From: Primula veris
Taxonomy: Eukaryota > Streptophyta > Magnoliopsida > Ericales > Primulaceae
NCBI GenBank assembly: GCA_963682055.1
Contig: OY821743.1
Span: 13,466,566-13,530,565, forward strand
Direction: 5' to 3'
DNA length: 64,000 nt
In this document: positions 33,406 to 46,773 of the stretch, piece by piece
Position numbering within the stretch: the stretch's first letter is position 1
How the letters are laid out: every line of letters begins with the position of its first letter
The notes under the pieces: generated by a model
Seen by the model: only the letters and a program-made list of their open reading frames with translations
Database searches by the model: none
What the model was told of the DNA's origin: nothing
Translations under genes and position numbers: made by a program

Positions 33406-36400
33406 GTAATTATTTTCTTTCTCTTATACTTTCCAATTTTTCTCTTAATTTTGTTAAATAGTTATCTTGATTTTTCTTGCATGTATTTTTGTTTGTCTGT
33501 TTTTATATTCGTCATATCGATGTGTATCAATAAATATCAAGCATGATACCTCGATCATAGTTGAATAAGTTGATTTTCTTCCAAGAATATAAGCATATAT
33601 ATAGGTATATATTTATTTAACAATACATGGTTTAATGCTTCTTTTTTTTTGGAAGGTAAGAGTATTATATGCATAAAGAAACATAACCTTACTAGCACAA
33701 AACTCTAGCTAAAGGCAATACATCAACGAGACTCTCTTAGCACAATTCACTACATAGAGTCCAAGCAAATCATGAAAACAAACCAACTCGTCTCCAGTTG
33801 GGTGAAAAGACTACAACTAAAAATAAGTCGCACAATGTTTGAAACTACAAAGCAGAGCCAATATGTTGATTGTAGTAATGGTGTATCCCAAAAGAATCAT
33901 ACAATTTGTCGCAAACTAAAACATTGTTCAAGTCTCAACAACTTTTACTATTTTATTTTCAATCAACTCATTTTCATCACCACTTTCCAACTTCAGTAAA
34001 TCATAGCGGAACGATCATGGTAAATAGATTTAATGAGAGACATAGAATCAAGACCATCGAAAGAAACTATTTCCTCACACAAAATTAAAGACAACCATAC
34101 TCAGACTTCTAACTGCCATGATGCATGCAATCTAATCGGTTACTAAACCAAATCCTTTACTATACCTAAAGATCATGCCAGCTCGGAACAAACTCCATCA
34201 GATGAAGTCTAAGATAATCATACTCATAATTCTGATAATCACATCGATAAGTAACATGATGCTTCTTAGTTTAATGAACCAGGGTTTATCCAAAATATGA
34301 AAATTGAACTAGGATTCCATATGATCATACGAAAATGTTTAGTGAAACTTTCTATGTGATATATATAGAGCTTCAAAATAAATATATTAAAATATCTTTT
34401 TTGAAAGAGTGATCTTGGATCTTCAATTTACGATAATTTTTTTACCAGAACTGCAACAGTTTAGTAGTATTATGTGAAAAATAGTTCTTAAATTTTGAGA
34501 TTTCGCATATAGTTCTTGCAAAGCCATATCTTGCAAGAATTTTCAAGTATAAAGGTGAGGATGATGAGTTTGGAGGATAAATTAAGTGTACTTGATAGTT
34601 GATACTTGTAACTAAAACTGTATAAAGGTGGTGATTGTGCATGAATTTTAAGGATTAAGTATACTTGCTTCTTGTATATGATCTTAGATCATTAATTAGT
34701 GTGTTTCTATTTGTTTACTGTTCAACTTTACCATTCGATTTTTATTTATACTTGCATGATACAGCTAAAAGTGTGTTATATGGTCTCTAAATGTTTTAAC
34801 TTAATAGTTATTGAGCATACTCCTTGGGAAAATACTTTATTGAAAATATGAAAATACTCTAAGAAGCATCATTGTGTGTAGGTGTCTTTTCTCGTGCTTT
34901 CGTTATTTGAACTTATCGCTGAAACCTAAATATAAAGAAGTTACATTATAAGTTTATTGAAAACGATGGACATAAACTTGTTTTTTTAACTTGTTGGTGC
35001 TGATTATTTTTTACTCCCAATTATTGGATGAAAATAATCAGGTGGCACATCTAGTTATCTACTAGGAATGACTGCAAAATTTGCAGCTCAGGCAGATGCA
35101 GGGAACACCCCGAACAATGTCAAAAATCTCTCTCTGGGATGGATGATTGCCTTTCTCTTCACCGTGAGCTTCGTTGGCCTCTTCTCAATAGTTCCCTTAA
35201 GAAAGGTAAATGATACTAATGCTTTACCAAAGTGTGTTCTCTAATGCTTCCAATTTTCATGATTATTGTGTTGTTTCATGCACATGACTAACAGATGAAC
35301 CCTTTTTTGTTTTTTAAACAGATGATGATATTGAAGTATAAACTAACATATCCAAGCGGAACTGCGACTGCGTATCTTATAAACAGCTTTCACACTCCTA
35401 AAGGAGCCAAGCTAGCAAAGTAAGAATCCGCATTGTTTATGCAATTATTATTATTACAATCCGTATATCACCTTTGCTATTTAGCTAAAAATATTCCAGC
35501 AAGTTTTGACGTTTCCTTAATGTTTTTCTTACATTTTTTCTGGACTTTATTCTTTCTGTCTATTAATAAACTGCAAGGTGACCGTATTCAAACAGACTCA
35601 GGAAAAATATATGCCAAAGATGTCCAATTAGTTCTCTTACAGTTAAACAATCCGGTTGTGAAATCTTTATAATTTAGCAACCAGAATTACCAATTGGAGC
35701 TAGTGAATGTGATTTATGTTCACCGTTTTGATGATAGAGTATACAGCTTAGAACTTCAGCTTCTTGACATGAAAAATTTATTTTTGCGCTTGTGCTAATA
35801 ATCTTTTATAAACTATATATTTCGATGAAGGAAACAAGTGACTTCATTGTCTTATGCATTTTGCGGAAGCTTCGCAAGCGCATGTTTCCAGTGGTTCTTT
35901 GCAGCTTCTAATGGCTGTGGTTTTAGTAGAATGCCGACGTTTGGTCTCAAAGCCTTAAATCAAAGGTAAGACCCTTCACTTAGTCGCTATTTCTCCACCT
36001 GTTGTAGAAAAAAATAGTTTTATGTTATCAGGCCTCTTTTGGTTGCAATTTTTAAACACATACTCAACTTTTTTGCTTCAAAGCTGAACTGCATTTTGTT
36101 GACCATTTAAAACATATTTGTTCGGGACCTTTTTACACCTATTGTTTCTTCCCCTAACTTCAAAAGATCCAGCTTATTTACTTCAAAGCTGCAACCAAAA
36201 AGGACCATAGTTCCAAGAGTATTAGTATCGCAGTGCTTGTTAAACTTTTAGAAGTACAATTAATCTGGAGGACAAAAGTTCATGTAATCCAGTCTTGATA
36301 AGAAAGTGTTTTTTTCTAACTACCAAATATGCAACAACCTAAATGATATCTATAGACGTCTTCGAAAGACTTGAGTTGACATAACTTTTCTACTTCCAGA

Positions 36401-39400
36401 ATTTTTTAGACTTGATCACTAAAACAAGTGGATCATGTTGATCTTGTATTACTACAGGTTCAACTTTGATTTTTCCGCTACATACGTCGGTGTAGGGATG
36501 ATATGTCCTTACATGGTTACCGTATCGTTGCTAATTGGAGCAATTCTTTCCTGGGGAATAATGTGGCCCGCAATTGAAAGCAAGAAAGGTCATTGGTATA
36601 GCGATAAATTAGATGCAAGCAGTGTACGGCATACAAGGATACAGGGTACGTAATATTGTTGAAAATGAGAATAATTAGCACTAAATAGTGGAGAATAATT
36701 AGTAATGATTGCAGAATAATAACACATAATTAGGACATGTTTGTTTGCGGTAGTCTTTTAAAAATCACGCTTTAAAGCGCTAAAAACGTGAGAAAGCGCT
36801 TTACGAAAAGAAAATGCCTACGTTTTTTGTTTTTTTGCTTTTTGGCTTGTAGAGAGTTATTAGTGCGTTTTTTTTCGCTTTTATCACGCTTTTTTAGGAC
36901 TTATAGTTCTTTTTAATTATTATTTGTTCAAAAAAACTACGAAAACGACGCTCATTTTGACGAACTACAACATTTGAAAATTTTAAGTATTAAAACACTT
37001 AAATCCATTTGTTTTTTTGCTATTCATGAAATGTTTCAATTTTCCTCATATAGAAAATCGTAAAATGATGTTTTCAAAATATATATTAAACATGTATATT
37101 TTTTAAAGATATTTCTAATATGTATATTTTTTTAGATATTTCTAACATGTATATTTTTTTAGATATTTCTAACATGTATATTTTTATACTATAAAAAAAT
37201 TACGCTTTACGCTTCAAAGTGTTTAGCGTATCTCTCGTAAAAATGCTTCGATCAACTTAGCGCTTTTTAAAACATTAGTTTGTAGTATATGAATAGGTAT
37301 AGTATTAGTTGTACTATGGAGTATGAACCACATTATATCATGTTTATTTACAAAATTTGTAATCGGTAGTAAATGTGGTATAGTAGTATTTGTAGTACAA
37401 TTTAAGTTAATAAGATGGTATATATAACTAATAACACATATTATGATGTTATTATTTATACCACTCATGTTACCTAATTATAAGTAATAACCTTTAATAC
37501 TATTCTGCAAGCAAACAAGGCCTTAGAATCTTACAGCCATGTGTATTATTATATATAGAATAGTCATATCATATATTCTAGGGAAGTTGATTATTGTTGA
37601 TTCTATTTCTTAATTTGTGCCCTTTATAGCCTATGTATGTGAGCTCTGTAAATCTTTTGTAAAATAAGAAATAATGATTTGCCTCGCTATTTGCAAGCTG
37701 GTATCAGTGCTATAACGATTGCTTCGACTCTTTCTAAAAAACAAACTGGACTTATTCCAGTGTTTTTTTACCTTTTCTTATCCTTTTTTTCAAATTCTAC
37801 TAGCTAAAAGTAGCTTTTGATCATGTCTGAGGTCTCTGCTTGAAACAATTCCTCCGACCTCCACTATGGTCCATTTCCCTAGTTCAGATTCGCACTCTTT
37901 CCAGATCACTAATATTCGTCTCAATGGAGATAATTTCTAGCGCTTGTTCATGGCTGTGTGAATGTCCATTTGAGGAAGAGGAAAATTGGGTACTTAACAG
38001 GAGAAAAGGAGGCACCTAATACAGATGACACAACCTATGTTGTTTGGAACGCTAAAACTCCATGGTTATGGCGTCGCTCGTCAACTCCATGGATGAAGAC
38101 ATAGCCTCAAAGGCTTAAACTACATGAACTATCCTACTAAGGAACTCTGGGCCAATATCCACCAGATGTACTCTGGTCTTGGAAAACAATCCCAAGTGTA
38201 TGAAGCCAAACTCGGTAATATTCAACAAGGAGATGACAACGTCACCAAATACTTTCACACTTTAAAGAGGCTTTGGCATGATCTTGATCTCTTTATTACA
38301 TACGAGTGGAATTGTCCGCTTCACCACTCTCACCATAGGAAAGTGGTAGAGAATAACTAGATCTTCAAATTTCTCGTTGATCTAAAAGTTGAGTTTGACA
38401 AAGTAAGAGGAAGGATCATCGGGCGTGGCACTTTTCCTTCACTTGAAGAAGTCTTTGTTTTGAAGTTAGGCGAGAGGAAATCCGTCGTAGTGTCATGCTC
38501 GGCAAGAAGGTAACTACTATACCCATTGAAAATTCTGCTCTGGTTTCTATCAATGCAAACCTTAGTAAGTCAATGAACAACCAACGACGCGGAAGTGAAA
38601 AAACTTGAGTATTATGTGATCATTGCAACAAGCCATGTCATACGCGTGAAACCTGTTGGAAAATACATGGTAAACCATCAAATTGGAAGACAGCAGACAT
38701 GAAGAAAAGTTTAATAGAGCAATACCTAGGGCAAACGAAGCGAATACTATTTCTGATGTATTCAACAATGAGCAAATGGATTTTCTTCTAAGAATGTTGA
38801 AATATAATTCTCGTATTACTAGCGGCACTCTAGGTGAAGCATGTAGTATTTTTTGTTCTTTTTCGTGTCATTCAAATCCTACACCATAGATCATTGATTC
38901 TTGTGCATCCGACCATATGATCAACCTTTCTAATGCTTTCTATTCTTATACACCATCTTTTGGGAAAAAAAGGTTAGGGTTGCCGATGGTAGATTTTCTC
39001 CTATGGTTTATTATATGTTAATACCTTAAAGTATGGTGACTGTTTTGTTTAGTACCACAAACTATGAACTTTCTTTTTTAAGTACCGTGAACTTTAAAAA
39101 AAAAAGTAGTGTAATACAATTCCGTCAACTCTAACTATTTTTTGGATGAAATCCGTTAAAATAGTAAGTATTTTGGTCATTTCATTAAAATAGTTTCAAT
39201 AAGACTAATGTTTCAATAGTTTAGGGTAGTGAATGAAAAAAGTCATAGTTCGTACCTCGTAGTACTAAACGAAAAAGTTACCATACTTTAAGGTACTAAA
39301 GTATAATAAATCATGTCTATTAAACTCTTTGAAAATGTAACTTTACAATCTGCCCTTCATGTCCTGACCTTGCTTTGGAGTCTTTTATCTAGCAGCCAAC

Positions 39401-42400
39401 TCCCAAAAGATTCTAATTGTTGTGTTATTTTCTTTGACTCCCAATGTGAGTTTCAGGACTCAGGACGATGATTGGCTATGCTAGAATGGTGGATGGACTT
39501 TTGCTTATTTGATGCCGAATTCCTCTTCGACAAAATAAGCTAAAGGCTTCAATACTAGTATTATCTCCCTAGCTCCTAGCTAGTGATCAAATTATGTTAC
39601 CTGTTAGGGCATCGTAGACCAGGGCATCTCAGTTTTCTGTATATAAAACATTTATTTCCTAAGTTCTTTAAGATGGACTTTTACTTATTTGATGCCGAAT
39701 TCCTCTTCGATAAATAAGCTAAAGGCTTCAGTACTAGTATTATCTCCCTAGCTCCTAGCTAGTGATCAAATTATGTTACCTGTTACGGCATCGTACACTA
39801 GGGCATCCCAGTTTTCCGTATATTTCCTAAGTTCTTTAAGATGGACTTTTACTTATTTGATGCCGAATTCCTTTTCGATAAATAAGCTAAAGGCTTCAGT
39901 ACTAGTATTATCTCCCTAGCTCCTTAGCTAGTGATCAAATTATATTACCTGTTAAGGAATCGTAGACTAGGGCATCCCAGTTTTCCATATATAAAACATT
40001 TATTTCCTTAGTTCTTTAAGAATAAAACTTGTGCTACAGTAAAATGCAAAATCTGTCACATGTCTAAAGAGTCATAGTGCTACCTACAAATTACGTCCTT
40101 ATAGTGCGTGCATCAAAACCTTATTATCTTGTTCATAGTGATGTTTAGGGACCTTTAAAAATCTCAACATCCTTCGGAAAAATATGGTGTGTTACTTTTA
40201 TAGATGACATGTGTCTTTGTTGGGTATACTTGATGAATGATAAATCTGAGGTTGAAAATTTGTTTACAAATTTCTTTAACATGGTTGAAAACCAATTTCA
40301 ATTGAAAATAAAAATTCTTCATACCAATAATGGAACCGAGTAATTCAAAGAAGTCTTAGGAATTTTTTTACATTAAAACGGCATTATTCAACATCAATCC
40401 ACATGTAATGATATTTTTCGGCAAAATGGCATAGCTCAAAGGAAAATAGACATTTACTTGAACAAGCTCGGGTAATTATGTTTTCTATGCATGTACCAAA
40501 ATATTTATGGGCAGATGTTTTAACGGCTTCTTAGTTAATGAATATAATTTGGACTCATGTTTTAAAGTATGTCACTCTTTTTTAGGGGCGGAATCAGAAT
40601 CAAAAATGTGTGGTTGTCAAAATTAATAAAATCGCATAATATTTTTTAAAGTATAAACACGGAAAAGCCGGATTTTTTTTACCTTTTTTTACTATATTTT
40701 TTTCATTTTTTTACCTTGGTTTCCAGATCACTAATATTTCGACTTTTTTTTTCAAACTCCCAAAAAAATCCACAACAGTAATGTCACGTGCAGTCATGTG
40801 TCGAAAGTTTCAGCATTTTAAAATTGACTAAAAAATAAATAAAATAGAAATCTAAAATATACAAAAGTTAAATTTAAAAAATCAAGCTATAACAAGTAAA
40901 AAGATTAAGACATGAAGGTAAAAAAAAAATATAAAGAAAACCTAAAAAAACCAAACGTATATTAAATAATAGATATATACGAACAATTAAATATATATTA
41001 CATAATTTCAGTATATTCATTTCAATTAAAATACAAACCACCAAAAATTCTTTTATAAATTTTGTTTGCACTCACCACTACTCTAATTATTATTTTTGTT
41101 TAATTTATTTAAAGATGTGTGTTACGTGTTAACATGATAAGTTACTGTAAAATATCACTTGCATATGTTAATTTTTTAAATATTATTTTTATATTATCAT
41201 CACATACAAAATTATTGTATGTTATTGCACTAACAATATATATTTTTAGGATGGGTTGTCAAAAAAAATATTTAAGTGTTTGTCAGAATACCGTATATAT
41301 AAATTATTATGAAAAATATTAATAAAAAAAAATCAAAATTGTGAGGTTGTCATTGGAAACCCCGTTCATATGCGTGTACCGCGCCCTGCTCCTATTGATG
41401 AATGCCTTAGGCAAACACTCCTGAATGTAGAATAATATGTGTTTTTGTTGGTTAGCCGCCTAATAAAAAGGGGAATAGACGTTATAATCCTCAAACGAAA
41501 AAGGTTTCCGTAAGAATGGATGTTAGTTTTATAGAAAGTCAACCTTACTTTAAGCAAAACTATCTTCAGAAAGATAGTTGATGATGCAGATCGTTTTTGG
41601 GAAACCAATTCTCTACCAGTCTCGTTTACCACGGAATTTTAAAGACAAAGACAAAACCAATAGTCTTCCTTTACCAAGAATTGAAATAACAGATTAGGGG
41701 GAGAGTACTAGAAAAGAACAGCGGTAATCCTATTCCCGACCTTATCGTTTAGACTAGAAGAGGAAATCATCAAAGGAAGAACAGCATGCCTACTACTCTA
41801 GAAGAAGATCAGTCATCGTCTTCATGTGATTGTCCTTCTCAAAATTCAGGTAACTTAAATAATTCTCTCTGGGATTTACCAACTGCTTTACTTGATATTA
41901 CTCCAAGCGTATCCGATCTTGATTACCTTTAGGAAAGGAGTTTGTAGTTGTAGTGAACATCCCATTTCAAAACATGTCTCCTACCATAGACTTTCTAAAT
42001 CCCAAAAAGCTTTTACCACAAGAATCTCTAATTTACTTATTCCAAAAACAATTCATGAAGCACTAAAAATTCCAGAATGGAAATCATCGATCTTAGAAGA
42101 GATGCACGCTCTAGGGGAATAAAACTTGGCAAATAGTTGATGTAGTGAATGGAAAGAAAATTGTAGGTTGCAAATGGGTATTTACTATCAAATGTCGAGT
42201 TGATGGAAGCGTGGAAAAATACAAGGCATGCCTAGTGGCGAAAGGATTCACACAAACGTTTGTATGGGATCGATAATCACGAGACATGTCCGTCACCAAT
42301 CAAGGCATACTGTGATAACAAAGCTGCCATCGCAATATCGCACAATCCGTTTCTTCGACAAAACATGTTGAGATCGATAAGAGCTTCATTAAAAAAATAA

Positions 42401-45400
42401 TTGAAAACGGACATATCTGTATGACTTACGTTCCAACTGAAGAGCAAATTGCAGATATACCAACAAAAGGATTACCAAAGAAACAATTTAAGAAGTTGAC
42501 GTCCAAGCCCAGCTTGAGGGGAAGTGTTGGAAGTGAGAATAATTAGAAAGAATTCACTTAGAGAATAATTAGTAATTAATGGAGAATAATTACGTATAAT
42601 TAGTGGCTGATATCTTGGGATCTTACTGCCATGTGTATTTATATTTAGAATACTCGTATCATATATTTTTGGTCGAAAATCAGATTTAAAAAATCTGTTT
42701 TGACAATTCACTGAAAAACTGCATTTTAAAAATCTGGATTTTTGTAAATTTTAGAAGCTGAATTATCTAACTTGCCAAACATCCATAGATTTTTAAAATC
42801 TAAAATTCACAAATCAACTAAAAAATATGTTGTAGAACGGACTGTATATATGTGAGCTGTGTAAATCATTTGTAAAATAAGAAATAATAATATGTCTCAC
42901 TATTTTCATGTAATATATATATATACATTAATATGTTTTTTTTTGGAAAACCATGTTAAAATATGGTAGATTCTGAATGGTCACATGATCATCTTTTAGT
43001 CAAGATTCCAAACGACAGTCGTTGTCTTTTGACACCATACTCAAGACGCTTGGTTAGATGGTATAACAAAATTCGTAACGGTATGTCGCATGACCTATTT
43101 GGAGAATAGGAGTGAATAGAAATTGACGTCAAAGATTGAGTTTGAGAAAGAGAAAAACTTTTAATACTGAAAAATGGGTTAAATGATGATAAATCATTGG
43201 AAATTGTCCCACATTGTAAAATGAATAGTCATTTTTACAATATATATATACAAAACTATCTCATATGGATATTAAATTGTGTGTGCACATACACATATGC
43301 ACGCACATGCTCGTCGTGCGTTTACAGTCGCCTTGTCTATTTCTTTCCTGCATTTTATTCTGTTTTTGTTAATTTTGTACTTTTCTATTATTTACATTTA
43401 AATTTAGTCTTTTCTTTTCTGCATTTTAATTTCACCAATTTACTTTATGTAATTTCAATTCTTTCTTTCTTTCATTTCTGTAATTTCTATTCCAGTTATG
43501 TAATTTCATTTAATTCCAGAAACAGTCCAACAGCTAGTAATTATACTATTCTGTCTGACAGTTTATTTTAATTAACAAACAGTCCAGCAATTTAGTTTTA
43601 TACTATTCTGTCTGACAGTTTTGTTTAATTACAAACCAGTCCAGAAGTTTAATAATTTATATTAATCTGTCTGGAAGTTTAATTAATCGCATTTACATTC
43701 TGCAAGTGTCGGAATATTGTAATAGAGTCACATTCTGTTTAATAGAAATAAAATCTGTTTATTTCTTTTCAATCCTTACAGTTTAAATTATTGATTTTAC
43801 GTACACCAAAACCAATATTTTTTTATTAACCTTTACATTTTTATTGATTGTGTTAAAACGAATTTGAATTTATCAATTACGAACAGGAGAACTTCTTGGT
43901 TGAACATACATCATTCAAGAAAGCAAATTCAAAGGAAAATTATTGACAATGTTAAATGCTCACTGCTGAAATGAGCATGATTGATCACTACAAAAAAATA
44001 ACATGATAACAACAACCGGTATGTTACTATATGACTTGTTACAGAAAATTCAGCAACAGTATAACAACATTTATCAACACTTAGCAACAGTTTCTGTTGT
44101 TATACTGTTACTAAATTTCAGCAACAAGCCGTATAGTATCAGACAAATTGTAACTGAAGTGTTGCTACATACATTTTTTTTTGCCGTGGATAAAGAATGG
44201 TGTTAAAAATTGGACTTCGCTTTTACATATAAGTTGAGAAAATCAAAGCTATATTATTTTTATGAAGATTATTTTTTTCTCAAAGTTATATGTAGATTTT
44301 TTTATGTTTTTCAAGATTTGTTCGATATATGTTGTGCTATTAAAAATTACTCTTTTTTTCTTCAAATAAATTTAAGCCCTAACATATACCTAGATACGTT
44401 TGTTTCTTTTTGTCTTTTCTCATTTTGAAGAGAACCAGTCTTCTATATTCATGATGCCCAAAAAGCACTTAACTTGAGTTGAATACTAATATATTCATGT
44501 ACCTATACACAGATTTTCCTTGCTATTGCCATGATGCTCGGGGATGGTCTTTTCCAATTCGTCTACATGTTGCTTGTCGCAGGGCATGATCTCTATTCTC
44601 AACATTATTCAAAAACAAAAGTATCTACCTCGAATGATGCCAGTAGCGACGAAGTATCCTCCTACGATGAAAATAGACGACGAGAATATTTCCTTAAAGA
44701 CCAAATCCCCATCAAATTCGCCATCGGAGGATATATAATCCTTGCCTGTGTCTCAATTGGCATCGTGCCAACTCTGTTCCCCCAACTCAAATGTTACCAG
44801 GTAATGTCGAATCATTTTGAGAAATTTATTATTGATTTCTTTGATTCCAAAGAGTAATTTGATTAGCTAGAACGATAAATGTGACAAGTCTAAGAGAAAG
44901 AACAATATCAAATCAATATTATCTCATAATCAGGTTTTGAAACTTTGAGGGAAACTTAATGTTTAGCACTTACTTTCAGATTTTAAAATAGATTTTTACC
45001 CTTTGTTTTTGATAATGAAGTCTTAAATTTCGTACAATATGTTCATTTTTTCGAATATTAACCAACATCATGTTTACATGAATACCTTAAGAAATATGAA
45101 TACTTCTTCATCCGACCCCAAATATTTCGTTATTTATTAAAGATTCCTAGCTCACAAACATTCTCACTTTCTATCCCTATTAATCTTGAATTTCAATTGA
45201 GGCTAAAAGTAAGTTTATTAGTCCCAGTCCTCTAGAAATAGTGCTGGCCAGAGAATTCAAACTCCAGTTCTCGAGATCGTCGAGATATTTTTCTGTAAAG
45301 CAAAGACTATACTATCGAACTTATCTCACTAAAACGAATTTTGTTCTGTTTGAACAAGTTCAAGTCCAAAATAATATGCTCATGCATTTACACCATCTAT

Positions 45401-46719
45401 ATCAATTAACTTTACCAAGTCCTGTTGCTGGCCTGTATATATGTTCCTATCATGATTAATCCTAACTTGAGTTTGTCGCCTCAATACAGTTGAACTTGAT
45501 AGTGAAAATAAGTAGATTTTGAAATTACTTTTTTTGTTAGATTTTCTTCTGCAATGATTTCCGCTGTCGCTAATTCTATTTTTTTCCTTTTCCTTGATCT
45601 CCATTACCAGGTCATTGTAGCTTACATTATTGCCCCCGTCCTTGCCTTTTGCAACGCATACGGGTGCGGTCTAACCGACTGGTCGCTCGCCTCCAATTAT
45701 GGAAAATTCGCAATAATAATATTTAGCATGTGGGTCGGTTTGGAACATGGTGGCATAATCGCTGGTCTAGCGGCATGTGGTGTTATGATGAGTATCGTAT
45801 CTACAGCTTCTGAACTAATGCAAGATTTCAAAACCGGTTACCTAACTTTAGCCTCACCGCTTTCGATGTTCGTTAGCCAAGTAATTGAAACTGCTATGGG
45901 TTGTGTTATATCCCCGCTTGTCTTTTGGTTCTTTAACACAGCCTACGACTTAGGGGACCGTCAAGGGCCATACCCTGTGCAATACGCCCAAATGTACCGA
46001 GGTAAATTATATTATGAAAAAATATTACTTTGTTTTTCTTTTTTAAAAAGCTTACTTTAAAGCTCCAAAGGAATGATTTTTCTCTTTTAGGCAAATAAAC
46101 TTTTTGGGGCTTATTACGTTACAAAATACTACTCTTTACGTAACATCTTATACAAACGCTTTAATTGCACTTGCTCGTTTTATAACACGGAGTTTATCAT
46201 GAATGAACTTTCATTCTTTCTCTCTATAAAATAAAAACTCTCTTTACCCCCAAACCCTAGCCTCCGCCCGCCTCGGGATGGGGGTGGTGCTCCGACGCCT
46301 CACTACCCCGGACTTCATGACGTGGTACTTCGTCGTCCCTTACTCTTCGGATCTGGTCTATTTTTTGGATCTTTTGTTGGAATTTAACATGTTTTTACCG
46401 TGTTAATTGTATAGTCATAGCCACTTAATTAGGAAACAAATCTCCATGTGTATATTTAGGAGATAAATCACCTTGTTTATGGAATTTAGTTTAAATAAAT
46501 TAGAATCATTTACTTTTCTCTTCCTAAAGTTGGCTTATATAATATTCTTGTGTCGATTAAGAATTAACGTGATATATATATATATATATATTATTTTCTC
46601 ACCTATTTTTCATCTTCAATATGAGCTTTAGGATTTTCCTCATTCTTTCTTCAGCCTTCATTGCTGTCGTGTTCTTTTCCGCTGCTATTTTTCTATTCCT
46701 TAATTCTTCTTTTGCTGCA

Positions 46720-46773
<54 letters not shown>

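Larger units (their letters stand above)
36657..42908 (+). mobile_element. Decayed Ty1/copia element in YSL intron 5, with nested insertions
   Basis: LTRs start TGTTGAAAATGAGAATAATT (36,657) and TGTTGGAAGTGAGAATAATT (42,525). Both end in GTAAAATAAGAAATAAT-type text, and a primer site TGGTATCAGTGC follows the 5' LTR. The polypurine tract CTTGAGGGGAAG precedes the 3' LTR. Gag, integrase, RT and RNase H relics lie in copia order on the plus strand, all with stops and deletions. It carries several nested insertions of its own. The insertion is 11 bp from the exon 5 donor. Confidence 0.85.

Noticed and set aside
43197..43571. 124-codon Phe/Tyr-rich ORF in YSL intron 5
   Set aside because: Low-complexity translation of T-rich intron DNA, not conserved in type or placed in any exon frame.
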